The position numbers and the translations under genes were made by a program. The notes beneath the pieces were generated by a model. It did not search any database. It was not told the DNA's origin and saw nothing but the letters and a program-made list of their open reading frames with translations. Positions 22,375-30,228 of a DNA stretch of 38,905 nucleotides are shown here, piece after piece (the first letter of the stretch is position 1; each line of letters starts with the position of its first letter). Origin of the DNA: Halorussus litoreus (GTDB lineage: Archaea > Halobacteriota > Halobacteria > Halobacteriales > Haladaptataceae); NCBI RefSeq assembly GCF_003382685.1, contig NZ_QLVG01000055.1:1-38905 (forward strand), written 5' to 3'.

Positions 22375-24045
22375 CTACTCGCCGCCGCGCCGTCGCATCT
22401 CGTGGCGGGTGAACTGCGGCGTCACCCGCGTTCCCTTGCGCTTGCGGAACGTCCGGTAGAGCATGACCGCGACGCCGAGCGAGAACGTCGCCGCGACCGC
22501 GGCCGCCCGGACCTCCGTGGTGGCGTAGAGGAACGCGGTCGAGAACGCGCCCGACGCCAGCAACATCCCGTAGACGAGCCGCTTGGCGAGTCGCTCGAAC
22601 ACGTCGTTGCTGTCCTCGACGTCCGCGCGAACGTAGAAGTCGTCGCGGTCGATGCGGTCGAGCGCGTCCTCGAGCTTGGGCGGGACGCGCACCGACGACT
22701 CCACCGACCGCCGGAGCTGGTCGCCCGTCTCGGTGGCGTACTGCCGGATGGTCTCCTCGCGGTAGCCCTGCTCGCTGAGGTAGTCGGTCGCGACCGAGAT
22801 GAAGTCGAAGTCCGTGTCGAGCGTGACACAGACCCCTTCGACGACCGTGGCGACCCGGAGTACGAGCGCGAGGTTCGACGGCAGTCGGAGCGGGAACTCG
22901 TAGATGGTGTCCTCGACCTGGGAGACGATCTGCTGAACGCGGTAGGTCTCGATGTTCTCGCCACGAGCGTCCTCGATGGCGAGTTCCATCACCTGTCCCA
23001 TCGTCTCGCGGTCGGCCTCGGGACTGAGCGTCCCCATCTCGACGAGCGCGTCGAGGATACCGTCGATGTCCCGATTCGCGACCGAGACGTAGAAGTCGAC
23101 GATCTTGTTCTGGACGAACTCGTCGACCCGTCCGGACATGCCGAAGTCGTAGAAGACGATGGTGCCATCGTCACAGACCGCGAGATTACCCGGATGTGGG
23201 TCGGCGTGGAACACGCCGTCCTCCAGCATCATCTGGAGATAGGCTCGCTGGAGATTCACCGCGACCTCGTGGCGGTCGATTCCCAGCGCGTCGAGCTCCT
23301 CGACGTCGTTGATCTTCGTCCCCTCGATGTACTCCATGGTCAGCACGCGCGGCCCGGAGTGGGATTCCAGCACCGCCGGAATCGCCACGGCGTCGTCGCC
23401 CTCGAAGTTGGCCCGGATCTCTGCCAGCATCTCGGCCTCCCGCTCGTAGTCCATCTCCTGTCGGATGACCCGGCCGAACTCCTCGGCGAGGGTCTCTAGC
23501 GAGAACGCCCGGGCGTCGCCGACGAAGTACAGCAGCACCGGCAACGACCACCGGACGACCTGGAGGTCGGCCGCGACGAGGTCCTCGATGTCGGGCCGAC
23601 GGACCTTCACGGCCACCTCCCGGTCGTCGACCCTCGCGGTGTACACCTGTCCGAGGCTCGCGCCCGAGATGGCGTCGGTGTCGAAGTCGTCGAACCGCTC
23701 TTCGACGGGGCCGACCTCTTCTTCGAGGACGACCCGGGCGTCGGCCCACGGCGCGGGCGGCACCTCGTCCTGCAACTGGGCGAGGACCTCGACGTACTCG
23801 GGCGGGAGCACGTCGGGGCGGGTCGAGAGCAGTTGGCCGAGCTTGATGAACGTCGGGCCGAGCGTCAGCAGCGACTCCAGCAGGGTCTCGGCCCGCTCGA
23901 CTCGCGTCTCGCTGTCGACACGGCGAGAGCGTCCGAACAGCAGGAATCGGCGACGGTCGCGGGCGTAGCTCACCAGCAGCGGCAGGAAGTGATACGCCAC
24001 GACGAAGAACCGTCGGTAGGCGCGGAGTTCGACCAGTGTGACCAC
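22375..24045 (-). CDS. ABC1/UbiB/AarF-family atypical kinase
   Basis: A 556-residue UbiB-family protein. It carries the family-specific FIKLGQLLSTRPDVLPPEY segment (KxGQ at 68-71), the Ala-rich nucleotide loop SGASLGQVYTA (127-137), the ATP-binding Lys147 in VAVKVRRP, the catalytic HADPHPGN (280-287) and DFG (300-302). Two hydrophobic segments at the C-terminus (about 505-545) anchor it in the membrane. In bacteria and mitochondria UbiB/ADCK proteins support quinone biosynthesis and lipid handling; the haloarchaeal role is undefined. The start is a GTG (24045). The Hsp20 gene lies nine bases upstream on the same strand, so the two form an operon. Confidence 0.88.
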   Translation of the reverse strand: MVTLVELRAYRRFFVVAYHFLPLLVSYARDRRRFLLFGRSRRVDSETRVERAETLLESLLTLGPTFIKLGQLLSTRPDVLPPEYVEVLAQLQDEVPPAPWADARVVLEEEVGPVEERFDDFDTDAISGASLGQVYTARVDDREVAVKVRRPDIEDLVAADLQVVRWSLPVLLYFVGDARAFSLETLAEEFGRVIRQEMDYEREAEMLAEIRANFEGDDAVAIPAVLESHSGPRVLTMEYIEGTKINDVEELDALGIDRHEVAVNLQRAYLQMMLEDGVFHADPHPGNLAVCDDGTIVFYDFGMSGRVDEFVQNKIVDFYVSVANRDIDGILDALVEMGTLSPEADRETMGQVMELAIEDARGENIETYRVQQIVSQVEDTIYEFPLRLPSNLALVLRVATVVEGVCVTLDTDFDFISVATDYLSEQGYREETIRQYATETGDQLRRSVESSVRVPPKLEDALDRIDRDDFYVRADVEDSNDVFERLAKRLVYGMLLASGAFSTAFLYATTEVRAAAVAATFSLGVAVMLYRTFRKRKGTRVTPQFTRHEMRRRGGE

Positions 24046-24054
24046 CCCGCGTGG

Positions 24055-24411
24055 TCACCGACCGGTGATGGGGATTTCCTGCTCCGGCGAGGCCGACCGC
24101 TTGGGCAGGCGCAGCTCCAGCACGCCCCGGTCGATGGTCGCCTTCGCGCCCGCGCCGGTCGCGTCCGGTGGGAGCGGCAGGTCGGCGTCGAGGAACAGCG
24201 AGCGCTCCTCCTGGAGGTACGAGAAGTCCATCGGCACGTCCTTCTCCCGGCGCGCCTCGATTTCGAGTCGCCCGTCGGCGACGCTCACGTCGACCGTCTC
24301 CTCGGTGACCCCCGGCAGGTCGACGACCAGCAGGTAGTCGTCGTCGCTCTCGAGCAGGTCGGCGAACACCGCGTCCGGCAACTCCCGCATCGCATCGCGA
24401 AGCGCTGACAT
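24055..24411 (-). CDS. Hsp20/alpha-crystallin small heat-shock protein
   Basis: A 118-residue small heat-shock protein, an ATP-independent holdase. The alpha-crystallin domain covers about 22-110: DDYLLVVDLPGVTEETVDVS, RLEIEAR, then the C-terminal strands with GVLELRLPKR. The tail ends EIPITGR, whose I-P-I matches the family's IxI anchoring motif. The N-terminal arm is short (MSALRDAMRELPDAVFADL). The frame is open upstream to 24570, but that region lies across the divergent moeA start; a TATA-like CCTTTTTCG (minus strand, 24435-24443) places a leaderless start at 24411. It is followed after nine bases by the ABC1 kinase gene. Confidence 0.9.
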   Translation of the reverse strand: MSALRDAMRELPDAVFADLLESDDDYLLVVDLPGVTEETVDVSVADGRLEIEARREKDVPMDFSYLQEERSLFLDADLPLPPDATGAGAKATIDRGVLELRLPKRSASPEQEIPITGR

Positions 24412-24529
24412 ACCTCCGTGTTGGGACGGAAGGGCGAAAAAGGGTGTGGTCCGAGCGGCACGCTCCCACGGGTTTCGGGCGAGCAGCGGTTCCCACACGC
24501 TTTTGCCCGCGGCAAGCGGATTTCTACGC

Positions 24530-25780
24530 ATGAGCGAAGAGCAACCGGACCGCAAGCAGTCCGGGTTCAAGGACAGGACTCGCCTCGCCGAGGCCCGCGA
24601 GCGCCTCCTCGACGCGGTCGAGGTCCACGACCGGACCGAGGAGATCCCGCTCCGGTCGGCCGACGGGCGGGTGCTCGCCGAGGCGGTCGTCGCGGCCCGG
24701 AACGTGCCACACTACCCCCGCGCCGCGATGGACGGTTACGCGGTCAGGGCCGCGGACACGTTCGGCGCGAGCGACCGGTCGCCGGAAGTGCTCCGTCGCG
24801 CTGGCGAGGCAGGCGAGGCCGATGAAGGGAACGAAATGAGAGCGAACGCCGCGGTCAGAGTTCACACGGGGAGCGAACTCCCCGCGGGCGCGGACGCGGT
24901 GGTGATGATCGAACAAACAGACGAGTTCGGAAATGAGGTCGAGGTGTTCGACGCCGTCGCGGAGGGCGAGAACGTCGCACCCGTGGGCGAGGACGTCGAG
25001 CGAGGCCAGCAGCTCTACGAGGCAGGTCATCGTCTGCGACCGTCCGACCTCGGCCTCCTGCGGTCGGTCGGCGTCGAGACGGTCGCGGTGCGCGAGCGCC
25101 CCACCGTCGGGGTGATCCCGACCGGCGAGGAGTTGGTCGACTCGGACCCCGGACCGGGCGAGGTCGTCGAGACCAACGGCCTGACGGTCTCGCAGTTCGT
25201 CGAGCGGTGGGGCGGCGAGGCCACCTACCGCGACGTGGTGACCGACGACCCCGACGCGCTCCGGGCCGCGGTCCAGCGCGACCTCGCGACGGACGTGGTG
25301 GTCACCATCGGCGGCTCCTCGGTCGGCGAGCGCGACTTGCTCCCCGAGGTGGTGTCGGAGCTCGGCGAGGTGCTGTTCCACGGCGTCGCGCTCAAGCCCG
25401 GCCACCCGGTCGCCGCGGGCGTGGTCGAAGACACCCCGGTCGTCATGCTCCCCGGCTACCCCGTGGCCTCAATCGTGAACGCGGTCCAGTTCCTCCGGCC
25501 CGCGCTGAAGGCGGCCGGCGGGCTTCCGCTCGACTCCCTGCCGACGACCGAGGCGCGACTCGACCGGAAGATCCGAAGCGAGCCGGGAATCCGGACGTTC
25601 GCGCGGGTGAAAATAGACGAGGGCGGTGGCGAACTGACTGCGACCCCGACCAGCGCCTCCGGTTCGGGCGTGCTGTCGAGCGTGGCGCTCTCGGACGGCT
25701 GGGTCGTCGTGCCAGAGGGCCGCGAGGGGATTCCGGAAGGTGAAATCGTCGCGGTTCAGGACTGGGAGGCGCTTCCATGA
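24530..25780 (+). CDS. moeA: MoeA-family molybdopterin molybdotransferase
   Basis: A 416-residue MoeA, which inserts molybdate (or tungstate) into adenylylated molybdopterin. The N-terminal domain has the hallmark YPRAAMDGYAVRAADTFGAS and later GSELPAGADAVVMIEQTDE. The central MogA-like domain contains VGVIPTGEELVD and VVVTIGGSSVGERDLL, followed by FHGVALKPGHPV and MLPGYPVASI. Domain IV (about 345-416) ends at EGEIVAVQDWEALP. It has no C-terminal PBP domain, unlike the second MoeA 541 bp downstream. The start is the ATG at 24530, matching MoeA N-termini; the upstream frame runs through the hsp20 promoter. Confidence 0.92.
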   Translation: MSEEQPDRKQSGFKDRTRLAEARERLLDAVEVHDRTEEIPLRSADGRVLAEAVVAARNVPHYPRAAMDGYAVRAADTFGASDRSPEVLRRAGEAGEADEGNEMRANAAVRVHTGSELPAGADAVVMIEQTDEFGNEVEVFDAVAEGENVAPVGEDVERGQQLYEAGHRLRPSDLGLLRSVGVETVAVRERPTVGVIPTGEELVDSDPGPGEVVETNGLTVSQFVERWGGEATYRDVVTDDPDALRAAVQRDLATDVVVTIGGSSVGERDLLPEVVSELGEVLFHGVALKPGHPVAAGVVEDTPVVMLPGYPVASIVNAVQFLRPALKAAGGLPLDSLPTTEARLDRKIRSEPGIRTFARVKIDEGGGELTATPTSASGSGVLSSVALSDGWVVVPEGREGIPEGEIVAVQDWEALP

Positions 25781-26092
25781 GACGACGAGTGAATCGATGC
25801 AACCGAGGGAACGTCAGATGTGACGCCGGTGTCGAACGGTCTCGTGTGCGCGACCGCAGGAGTGCGCGGGACGGCGACGGCCTTCATGGCGCGCCAAATC
25901 GCGCGAAGTCTGCGCGAGTGGAACGAGCGCAGGCTCGGCAGACGCAGCCCGCCCAGGAGCGCAGCGACAAGCAGGACCGTCTGCCGGTGGACGAGCACCG
26001 GAACGCAGTGAGGAGCGCAGGAGGCTGGCGGGGTTCGAGGCTCACACTCGGTGGGGCTGACCACCGGGTTTCGCCCGATTCGACCAACTGCC

Positions 26093-26231
26093 GTCTGGGT
26101 GGACTGAAAGGGGCCGCCCGCTCGCGGGCCGCAGTCCCGTGGTCGTCTGAGCGCGGCCACTATCTCGCGGGCGCAGTTCTGCGCCCGCGAGATATCCCGC
26201 TCAGCGACCGCGAGCGGGCGGGGGCTTTCAA
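26093..26231 (-). repeat. Structured intergenic repeat, copy B
   Basis: Read on the minus strand it begins TTGAAAGCCCCCGCCCGCTCGC and ends CCTTTCAGTCCACCCAGACGG (both written in part in the other copies). The inner core is GGTCGCTGAGCGGGATAT and ATAGTGGCCGCGCTCAGACG. The apical part is a perfect 16-bp hairpin: TATCTCGCGGGCGCAG (26160-26175) with its reverse complement at 26179-26194. It lies between the two moeA genes. The rest of that 541-bp gap (25781-26092 and 26232-26321) holds only GC-rich sequence with no gene I can support. Confidence 0.75.
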
Positions 26232-26321
26232 CGACGTGTTCCTGCGAGCGCTACCCTCCTCAAGAGATACTCCAGTGTCAACTCCGAACGCGCCGACTAT
26301 GCCAAACACAGGTGATGATAG

Positions 26322-28220
26322 ATGACCGATAGAAAAGAGTTCCGCGACCTCTCGGACCCAGAAGACGCCAGAGACGCAATCGCCAGCCTCGACCTCACAC
26401 CGGACCCCGAGACGGTCCCGCTTGCCGACGCCCGCGGGCGAGTCCTCGCCGAGCGAATCGACGCCGACCTCGACGTGCCGGGGTTCGACCGCGCGAGCAT
26501 GGACGGCTACGCGGTGCGCGCCCGCGACACCTTCGGCGCGGACGAGACCGACCCGGAAGTCCTCGACCTCGCTGGGACGGTCCACGCGGGCGAGAAGCCC
26601 GACGTCGAGGTCGCGGAAGGCGAGGCGGTCGAGATTTCCACGGGTGCCGTGATGCCGCCCGGCGCGGACGCCGTGGTGATGGTCGAGCGAACTGACGAGG
26701 TGGCCGAGCGCGCTGCCGTCGAGATTCGAACCGCGGTCGCGCCGGGCGACCACGTGATGCTCGCTGGCGCGGACGTGGCCGCCGGCGAGCGCGCGCTCGG
26801 CCCCGGAACCCGGCTCACGCCCCGCGAGATCGGACTGCTCTCGGCGCTCGGCGTCGATTCGGTCCCAGTCCGAGCCAAGCCCACCGTCGGCATCGTCTCG
26901 ACCGGCGACGAACTCGTCCGGCCCGGCAGGGACCTCGATAGCGACGCGGGCCAGATCTACGACGTGAACAGCTACACCGTCGCCACCGCGGTCGAGGAGG
27001 CGGGCGGCGAGCCCGAACTCTACCCCCACGCGGGTGACGACTACGACGAGATGGAGCGCATCCTCCGCGAGGCGGCCGACGAGTGCGACCTCGTGCTGTC
27101 GTCCGGGTCGACCAGCGCGAGCGCGGTGGACGTCATCTATCAGGTCATCGAGGAGCGGGGCGAACTCCTGCTCCACGGCGTCTCGGTCAAGCCCGGCAAA
27201 CCGATGCTTGTCGGGCGATTGGAAGACTCCGCGTACGTCGGCCTGCCGGGCTACCCAGTCTCGGCGCTCACCATCTTCCGGACGTTCGTCGCGCCGGCAA
27301 TCCGCGAGGCCGCAGGTGTTCCGGAGCCCGCCACTGCGACCGTCGAGGCCCGGATGGCCGCCGAGGAGCGCTACGGCGAAGGACGGATGCGGCTGATGCC
27401 CGTCGGCCTCACAGCGACCGAAGATGGCGACCTGCTCGCGTACCCCACCGACAAGGGGAGCGGCGCGACCACCAGCCTCGTCGAGGCCGACGGCGTGGTC
27501 GAGGTCCCGGCCGACACCGCCTATCTCGCGAAGGACGAATCGGTGACGGTCCAGTTGTTCTCGCCGGACGTGCGCCCGCCCACGGTGTTCGGCGTCGGCG
27601 AGGACGACCCCGCGCTGGCGCGCCTGCTCGACTCGCTGGAGCGACCCCGCTACCTCGCGGTCGGCTCCCGGGGGGGCCTGCGCCGCCTGCGCGACGGCGT
27701 GCCGGACTTCGCGGTCGCGACCGCGGGCGACGGAGAACGCGACGCGGCCGACGCCGAAGAACTCGCCAGCTACGAGCGCGAGTGGGGACTGGTCGTCCCG
27801 GCCGGAAACCCGACGGAAATCGCCGGGATCGCGGACCTCGTGGACCGGAACCTGCGCTTCGTCAATCGGGGGAGCGACTCGGGCCTCAGAACGAACCTCG
27901 CGAATTCGCTCGCCGACCTCGCCGACGAACGGGGCACCACTCGCCGCGACCTGACGGAAGCCATCGACGGCTTCGAACTCGCCGCGAAGGCTCACGAGAG
28001 CCCGGCCAGAAAGGTCGCCGGGGGCCAAGCGGACGCGGGACTCGGACTGCGCGCGACCGCCGAGAAGCTGAGCCTCGGGTTCGTGCCGGTCGGGACCGAG
28101 ACGGTCCGCGTGTTGGCGAACCCCGAGCGCGCGGGGAAGGCTGGCGTCCGGGAACTAGAGCGCGCGCTGGACGACGAACTGGACGCCATCCTCTCGGAAC
28201 TGCCGGGGTTCGACCGGTAG
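26322..28220 (+). CDS. MoeA fused to a periplasmic-binding-protein-like domain
   Basis: A 632-residue protein: residues 1 to about 400 are a MoeA (FDRASMDGYAVRARDTFGAD, GAVMPPGADAVVMVERTDE, VGIVSTGDELVRPG, SSGSTSASAVDVIY, LHGVSVKPGKPMLVG, GLPGYPVSALTIF), and residues about 408-632 are a PBP-like domain of the kind fused to archaeal MoeA (PRYLAVGSRGGLRRLRDG, then LVVPAGNPTEIAGIADLVDR and RFVNRGSDSGLRTNL). The added domain resembles oxyanion-binding modules and may sense or deliver molybdate/tungstate. It differs enough from the upstream MoeA that the two are not a recent duplicate. Having two MoeA types is common in archaea and may allow metal or substrate specialisation. Confidence 0.9.
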   Translation: MTDRKEFRDLSDPEDARDAIASLDLTPDPETVPLADARGRVLAERIDADLDVPGFDRASMDGYAVRARDTFGADETDPEVLDLAGTVHAGEKPDVEVAEGEAVEISTGAVMPPGADAVVMVERTDEVAERAAVEIRTAVAPGDHVMLAGADVAAGERALGPGTRLTPREIGLLSALGVDSVPVRAKPTVGIVSTGDELVRPGRDLDSDAGQIYDVNSYTVATAVEEAGGEPELYPHAGDDYDEMERILREAADECDLVLSSGSTSASAVDVIYQVIEERGELLLHGVSVKPGKPMLVGRLEDSAYVGLPGYPVSALTIFRTFVAPAIREAAGVPEPATATVEARMAAEERYGEGRMRLMPVGLTATEDGDLLAYPTDKGSGATTSLVEADGVVEVPADTAYLAKDESVTVQLFSPDVRPPTVFGVGEDDPALARLLDSLERPRYLAVGSRGGLRRLRDGVPDFAVATAGDGERDAADAEELASYEREWGLVVPAGNPTEIAGIADLVDRNLRFVNRGSDSGLRTNLANSLADLADERGTTRRDLTEAIDGFELAAKAHESPARKVAGGQADAGLGLRATAEKLSLGFVPVGTETVRVLANPERAGKAGVRELERALDDELDAILSELPGFDR

Positions 28221-28320
28221 CGCTCGGTGTACCCTTCCACGAGAAGCGCCCCGTGCGCATTCCACCGGGATGCGCTCGGTGACGCCTTCTACCGGATGCG
28301 ACCGGTGACCCGAGCAACCG

Positions 28321-28446
28321 GTCTGGGTGGACTGAAAGGGGCCGCCCGCTCGCGCTCGTCTTGGTCGCCTCAGCGGCCCCTATCTGAGTGAGCGAAGCGA
28401 ACGAGGATATGTCGCTGAGCGACTGCGAGCGGGCGGGGGCTTTCAA
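28321..28446 (-). repeat. Structured intergenic repeat, copy C
   Basis: The plus strand runs from GTCTGGGTGGACTGAAAGGG to GCGGGGGCTTTCAA. The ends are an imperfect inverted pair: TGAAAG then CGCCCGCTCGC at one side, matched by GCGAGCGGGCG then CTTTCA at the other, with a short central mismatch. The core GTCGCTCAGCGACATATCC and GGGGCCGCTGAGGCGACC (minus strand) is conserved. The apical hairpin here is CGTTCGCTTCGCTCACTC-like, different from copy B. It lies in the 360-bp gap between the convergent MoeA-PBP and HAD genes. Confidence 0.75.
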
Positions 28447-28458
28447 AACGTTCTCCAT

Positions 28459-28521
28459 CTGGGTTGTCGCCCCACCAGAATCGACTGAGACGTAAAGCGA
28501 GCGGGCGGGGGCTTTCAAACC
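28459..28521 (-). repeat. Truncated repeat copy D
   Basis: Both ends of the repeat family are present (TCTGGGTTGTCGCCCCACC at one side and GCGAGCGGGCGGGGGCTTTC at the other), but most of the core is missing, leaving about 63 bp. It lies 12 bp from copy C and 59 bp from the end of the HAD gene. It reads as a decayed or internally deleted copy. Confidence 0.55.
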
Positions 28522-28580
28522 AGTCTCAATAACTGCAGCTGGGACTGCTTCTGCCCGCGAGAATCGAAGTTGAAAACCGC

Positions 28581-29231
28581 TCACTCTGAAGTCGGCATCG
28601 CCAGCAACTCCTCGAAGTTCTCCACGCGATAGTCCCCCAGAACGCACTGCTGGCGGTGGGCGTGGCCGTGGCGCTCGACGTGGACCGCGTCGAGGCCGGC
28701 GTTCCACGCCGCACCCACGTCGCTCGCGCCGTCACCCGCGTACACCCCGTCGTGCCCATTGTCGGGAACGCCGATCTGCTGGCGCGCGTGATGGAGCGGT
28801 GCGGGGTCGGGCTTCCATCCGAGGTCCTCGTCGCAGCAGATGACGGTGTCGAACCAGTCGCGGATGCCGAGTTCGTCGAGCACCGGGTTCGCGAGGAACG
28901 GCTGGCAGTGGGTGACCAGTCCGACCGGGCAGTCGAGGTCGGCGACGAATTCGGCATCGTCGTAGAGGAACGTCTTCTCGGCCCGACGTCTCGAGTCCTC
29001 GATCTCGTGGAAAACGGGCCAGAAGTCCGCCGGGTCGACCCCCCACTCGCGGAGCTGGTCGTTGCGGCTCCCGCCGAGGCCGTGCCAGAGGATCTCGGCC
29101 TCGCGGTTGGTGAACTCTCGGCCGAGGCGGGTGCCGACCCGGTCGAACACCGACCGCGGATACGACCAGTCCACGTCGACGAGGGTACCGTCGAGGTCGA
29201 GCAACCAGTAATCGTACTCTCGGGCGACCAT
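28581..29231 (-). CDS. HAD-superfamily hydrolase (phosphatase-like)
   Basis: A 216-residue HAD phosphatase of the phosphoglycolate-phosphatase-like (IA) type. Motif I is DYWLLDLDGTLVDVD near residues 6-20 (nucleophile Asp in DLDGT). Motif II is the Thr in VGLVTHCQ, motif III the Lys in LGWKPDPAPL, and motif IV YAGDGASDVGAAWNAGLD. A helical cap lies between motifs I and II. The chosen start is MVAREYDYWL at 29231; the frame stays open far upstream through the LWR gene, where it is a shadow. A TATA-like GTTTATTTT (minus strand, about 29258-29267) fits a leaderless start. The substrate is unknown. Confidence 0.87.
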   Translation of the reverse strand: MVAREYDYWLLDLDGTLVDVDWSYPRSVFDRVGTRLGREFTNREAEILWHGLGGSRNDQLREWGVDPADFWPVFHEIEDSRRRAEKTFLYDDAEFVADLDCPVGLVTHCQPFLANPVLDELGIRDWFDTVICCDEDLGWKPDPAPLHHARQQIGVPDNGHDGVYAGDGASDVGAAWNAGLDAVHVERHGHAHRQQCVLGDYRVENFEELLAMPTSE

Positions 29232-29290
29232 GGGGACAGACGTGTAAGCGCCGGGGGAAAATAAACGTTTTCCGAAACGACGCGCCGGGG

Positions 29291-29683
29291 CTACGATCTC
29301 TCGACTTCGAGCGAACTTCCGAGGTACTTGTTCAGCACCGCCGACACCGAATCGGCGTTGAACTGCGCGAGGTCGTCGCCGATCTCGTCTTTCAGCGCGT
29401 CCAGATACTCCTCGTCGGTCTCCAGCGCGCGGTACTCGACCGACAGCACGGTCACACTCCGCGTGTCCGTCGTGCCCAGCGCGTCCTCGGTCAGCCGCCT
29501 GAAGTGGTCGGCGTCGTTTATCTCGCCGCGCCAGAGGTTGTCCCGGAAGAAGAGCCAGCCGTCCTCGCCCGGCGGGTCGGCCTCCCGGTAGAGCCGCGTC
29601 TCGAACTCGTCGGGGGCGACTGACACCCCGCCGACTGCGGGGTCGAGCCGAAATCGGACCGCGAAGACGTACCGTGCGTCCAT
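29291..29683 (-). CDS. LWR-salt protein
   Basis: A 130-residue protein of the haloarchaeal LWR-salt family, named for a conserved Leu-Trp-Arg. Here that is Leu50-Trp51-Arg52 in WLFFRDNLWRGEIND. The N-terminus reads MDARYVFAVRFRLDP, followed by FETRLYREADPPGEDG. Function unknown; no transmembrane segment or known catalytic motif. It lies 21 bases after the pterin dehydratase gene on the same strand and is probably co-transcribed with it, hinting at a link to pterin-dependent metabolism; that is inference only. Confidence 0.82.
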   Translation of the reverse strand: MDARYVFAVRFRLDPAVGGVSVAPDEFETRLYREADPPGEDGWLFFRDNLWRGEINDADHFRRLTEDALGTTDTRSVTVLSVEYRALETDEEYLDALKDEIGDDLAQFNADSVSAVLNKYLGSSLEVERS

Positions 29684-29704
29684 GATTGGGCTCGCTCTCC
29701 GAAA

Positions 29705-29980
29705 TCACCGGATGTCGTCGGCGAGCTCGGCCATCTCGACGTCGGCGTCGGTGATCCCGCCCTCCTCGTGGCTGGTGAACCGGACCTCGACCTCCTTATA
29801 GCGGATCTCGATTGTCGGATGGTGGAACTCCTCTTCTGCGAGTTCGCCGAGTTCGGTCGCGAACGCCACTCCCTTCAGGTAGTCTTCGAACTCGTAGACG
29901 CGGACGATCTCGTCGTCGACGCGGTCCCAGTCGCTGGGTAGCTGTGCCTCGATTTCGTCGTCGGAGAGTAGCTCCGCCAT
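29705..29980 (-). CDS. 4a-hydroxytetrahydrobiopterin dehydratase (pterin-4-alpha-carbinolamine dehydratase)
   Basis: A 91-residue PCD/DCoH-family protein. The signature is EEEFHHPTIEIRYKEVEVRF (catalytic His53-His54-Pro55), followed by SHEEGGITDADVEMA. The enzyme regenerates dihydropterin after pterin-dependent hydroxylation, and in some organisms members of this family serve molybdopterin metabolism. The N-terminus (MAELLSDDEIEAQLPSDWDR) is typical. No aromatic amino-acid hydroxylase gene is in the window. First gene of a likely two-gene unit with LWR-salt. Confidence 0.92.
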   Translation of the reverse strand: MAELLSDDEIEAQLPSDWDRVDDEIVRVYEFEDYLKGVAFATELGELAEEEFHHPTIEIRYKEVEVRFTSHEEGGITDADVEMAELADDIR

Positions 29981-30108
29981 GCGTGAACGTTGGGCGCGAT
30001 AGCTGATAAAGTTCGGTGGCGAGCCGAGTATTCGTGACGGGATAGAAATAGTAAATTTATACGTTTCCAGTATTTTCGACTAAATAGACGCGACTGACAG
30101 AACTACCG

Positions 30109-30198
30109 ATGAGTGGACGGGGATGGTTTCGGAGGCAATCTCGTCGTCGCTCTACCTCGAATTCGATTGAAGGACGGTCGTTGCGGGCGAGAAAGTAA
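30109..30198 (+). CDS. Candidate 29-residue basic micro-protein
   Basis: ATGAGTGGACGG opens a 29-codon frame ending at TAA (30196-30198). The product starts MSGRGWFRRQSRRRS and is strongly basic, unlike nearly all other products here. A TATA-like AAATTTATA (30053-30061) lies about 50 bp upstream, giving a leader of about 24 bases. It sits in the gap 29981-30228 between the divergently placed dehydratase gene and the hemA 3' end. The support is weak: one short open frame with a plausible promoter. Confidence 0.22.
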   Translation: MSGRGWFRRQSRRRSTSNSIEGRSLRARK

Positions 30199-30228
30199 CC
30201 GGAAATCTCGACTGAGTTGAGGAGGGCG

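Noticed and set aside
25777-26325. Plus-strand 182-residue ORF in the gap between the moeA genes
   Set aside because: Arg/Ser/Pro-rich composition unlike the acidic real proteins, no domain, and it passes through repeat copy B.
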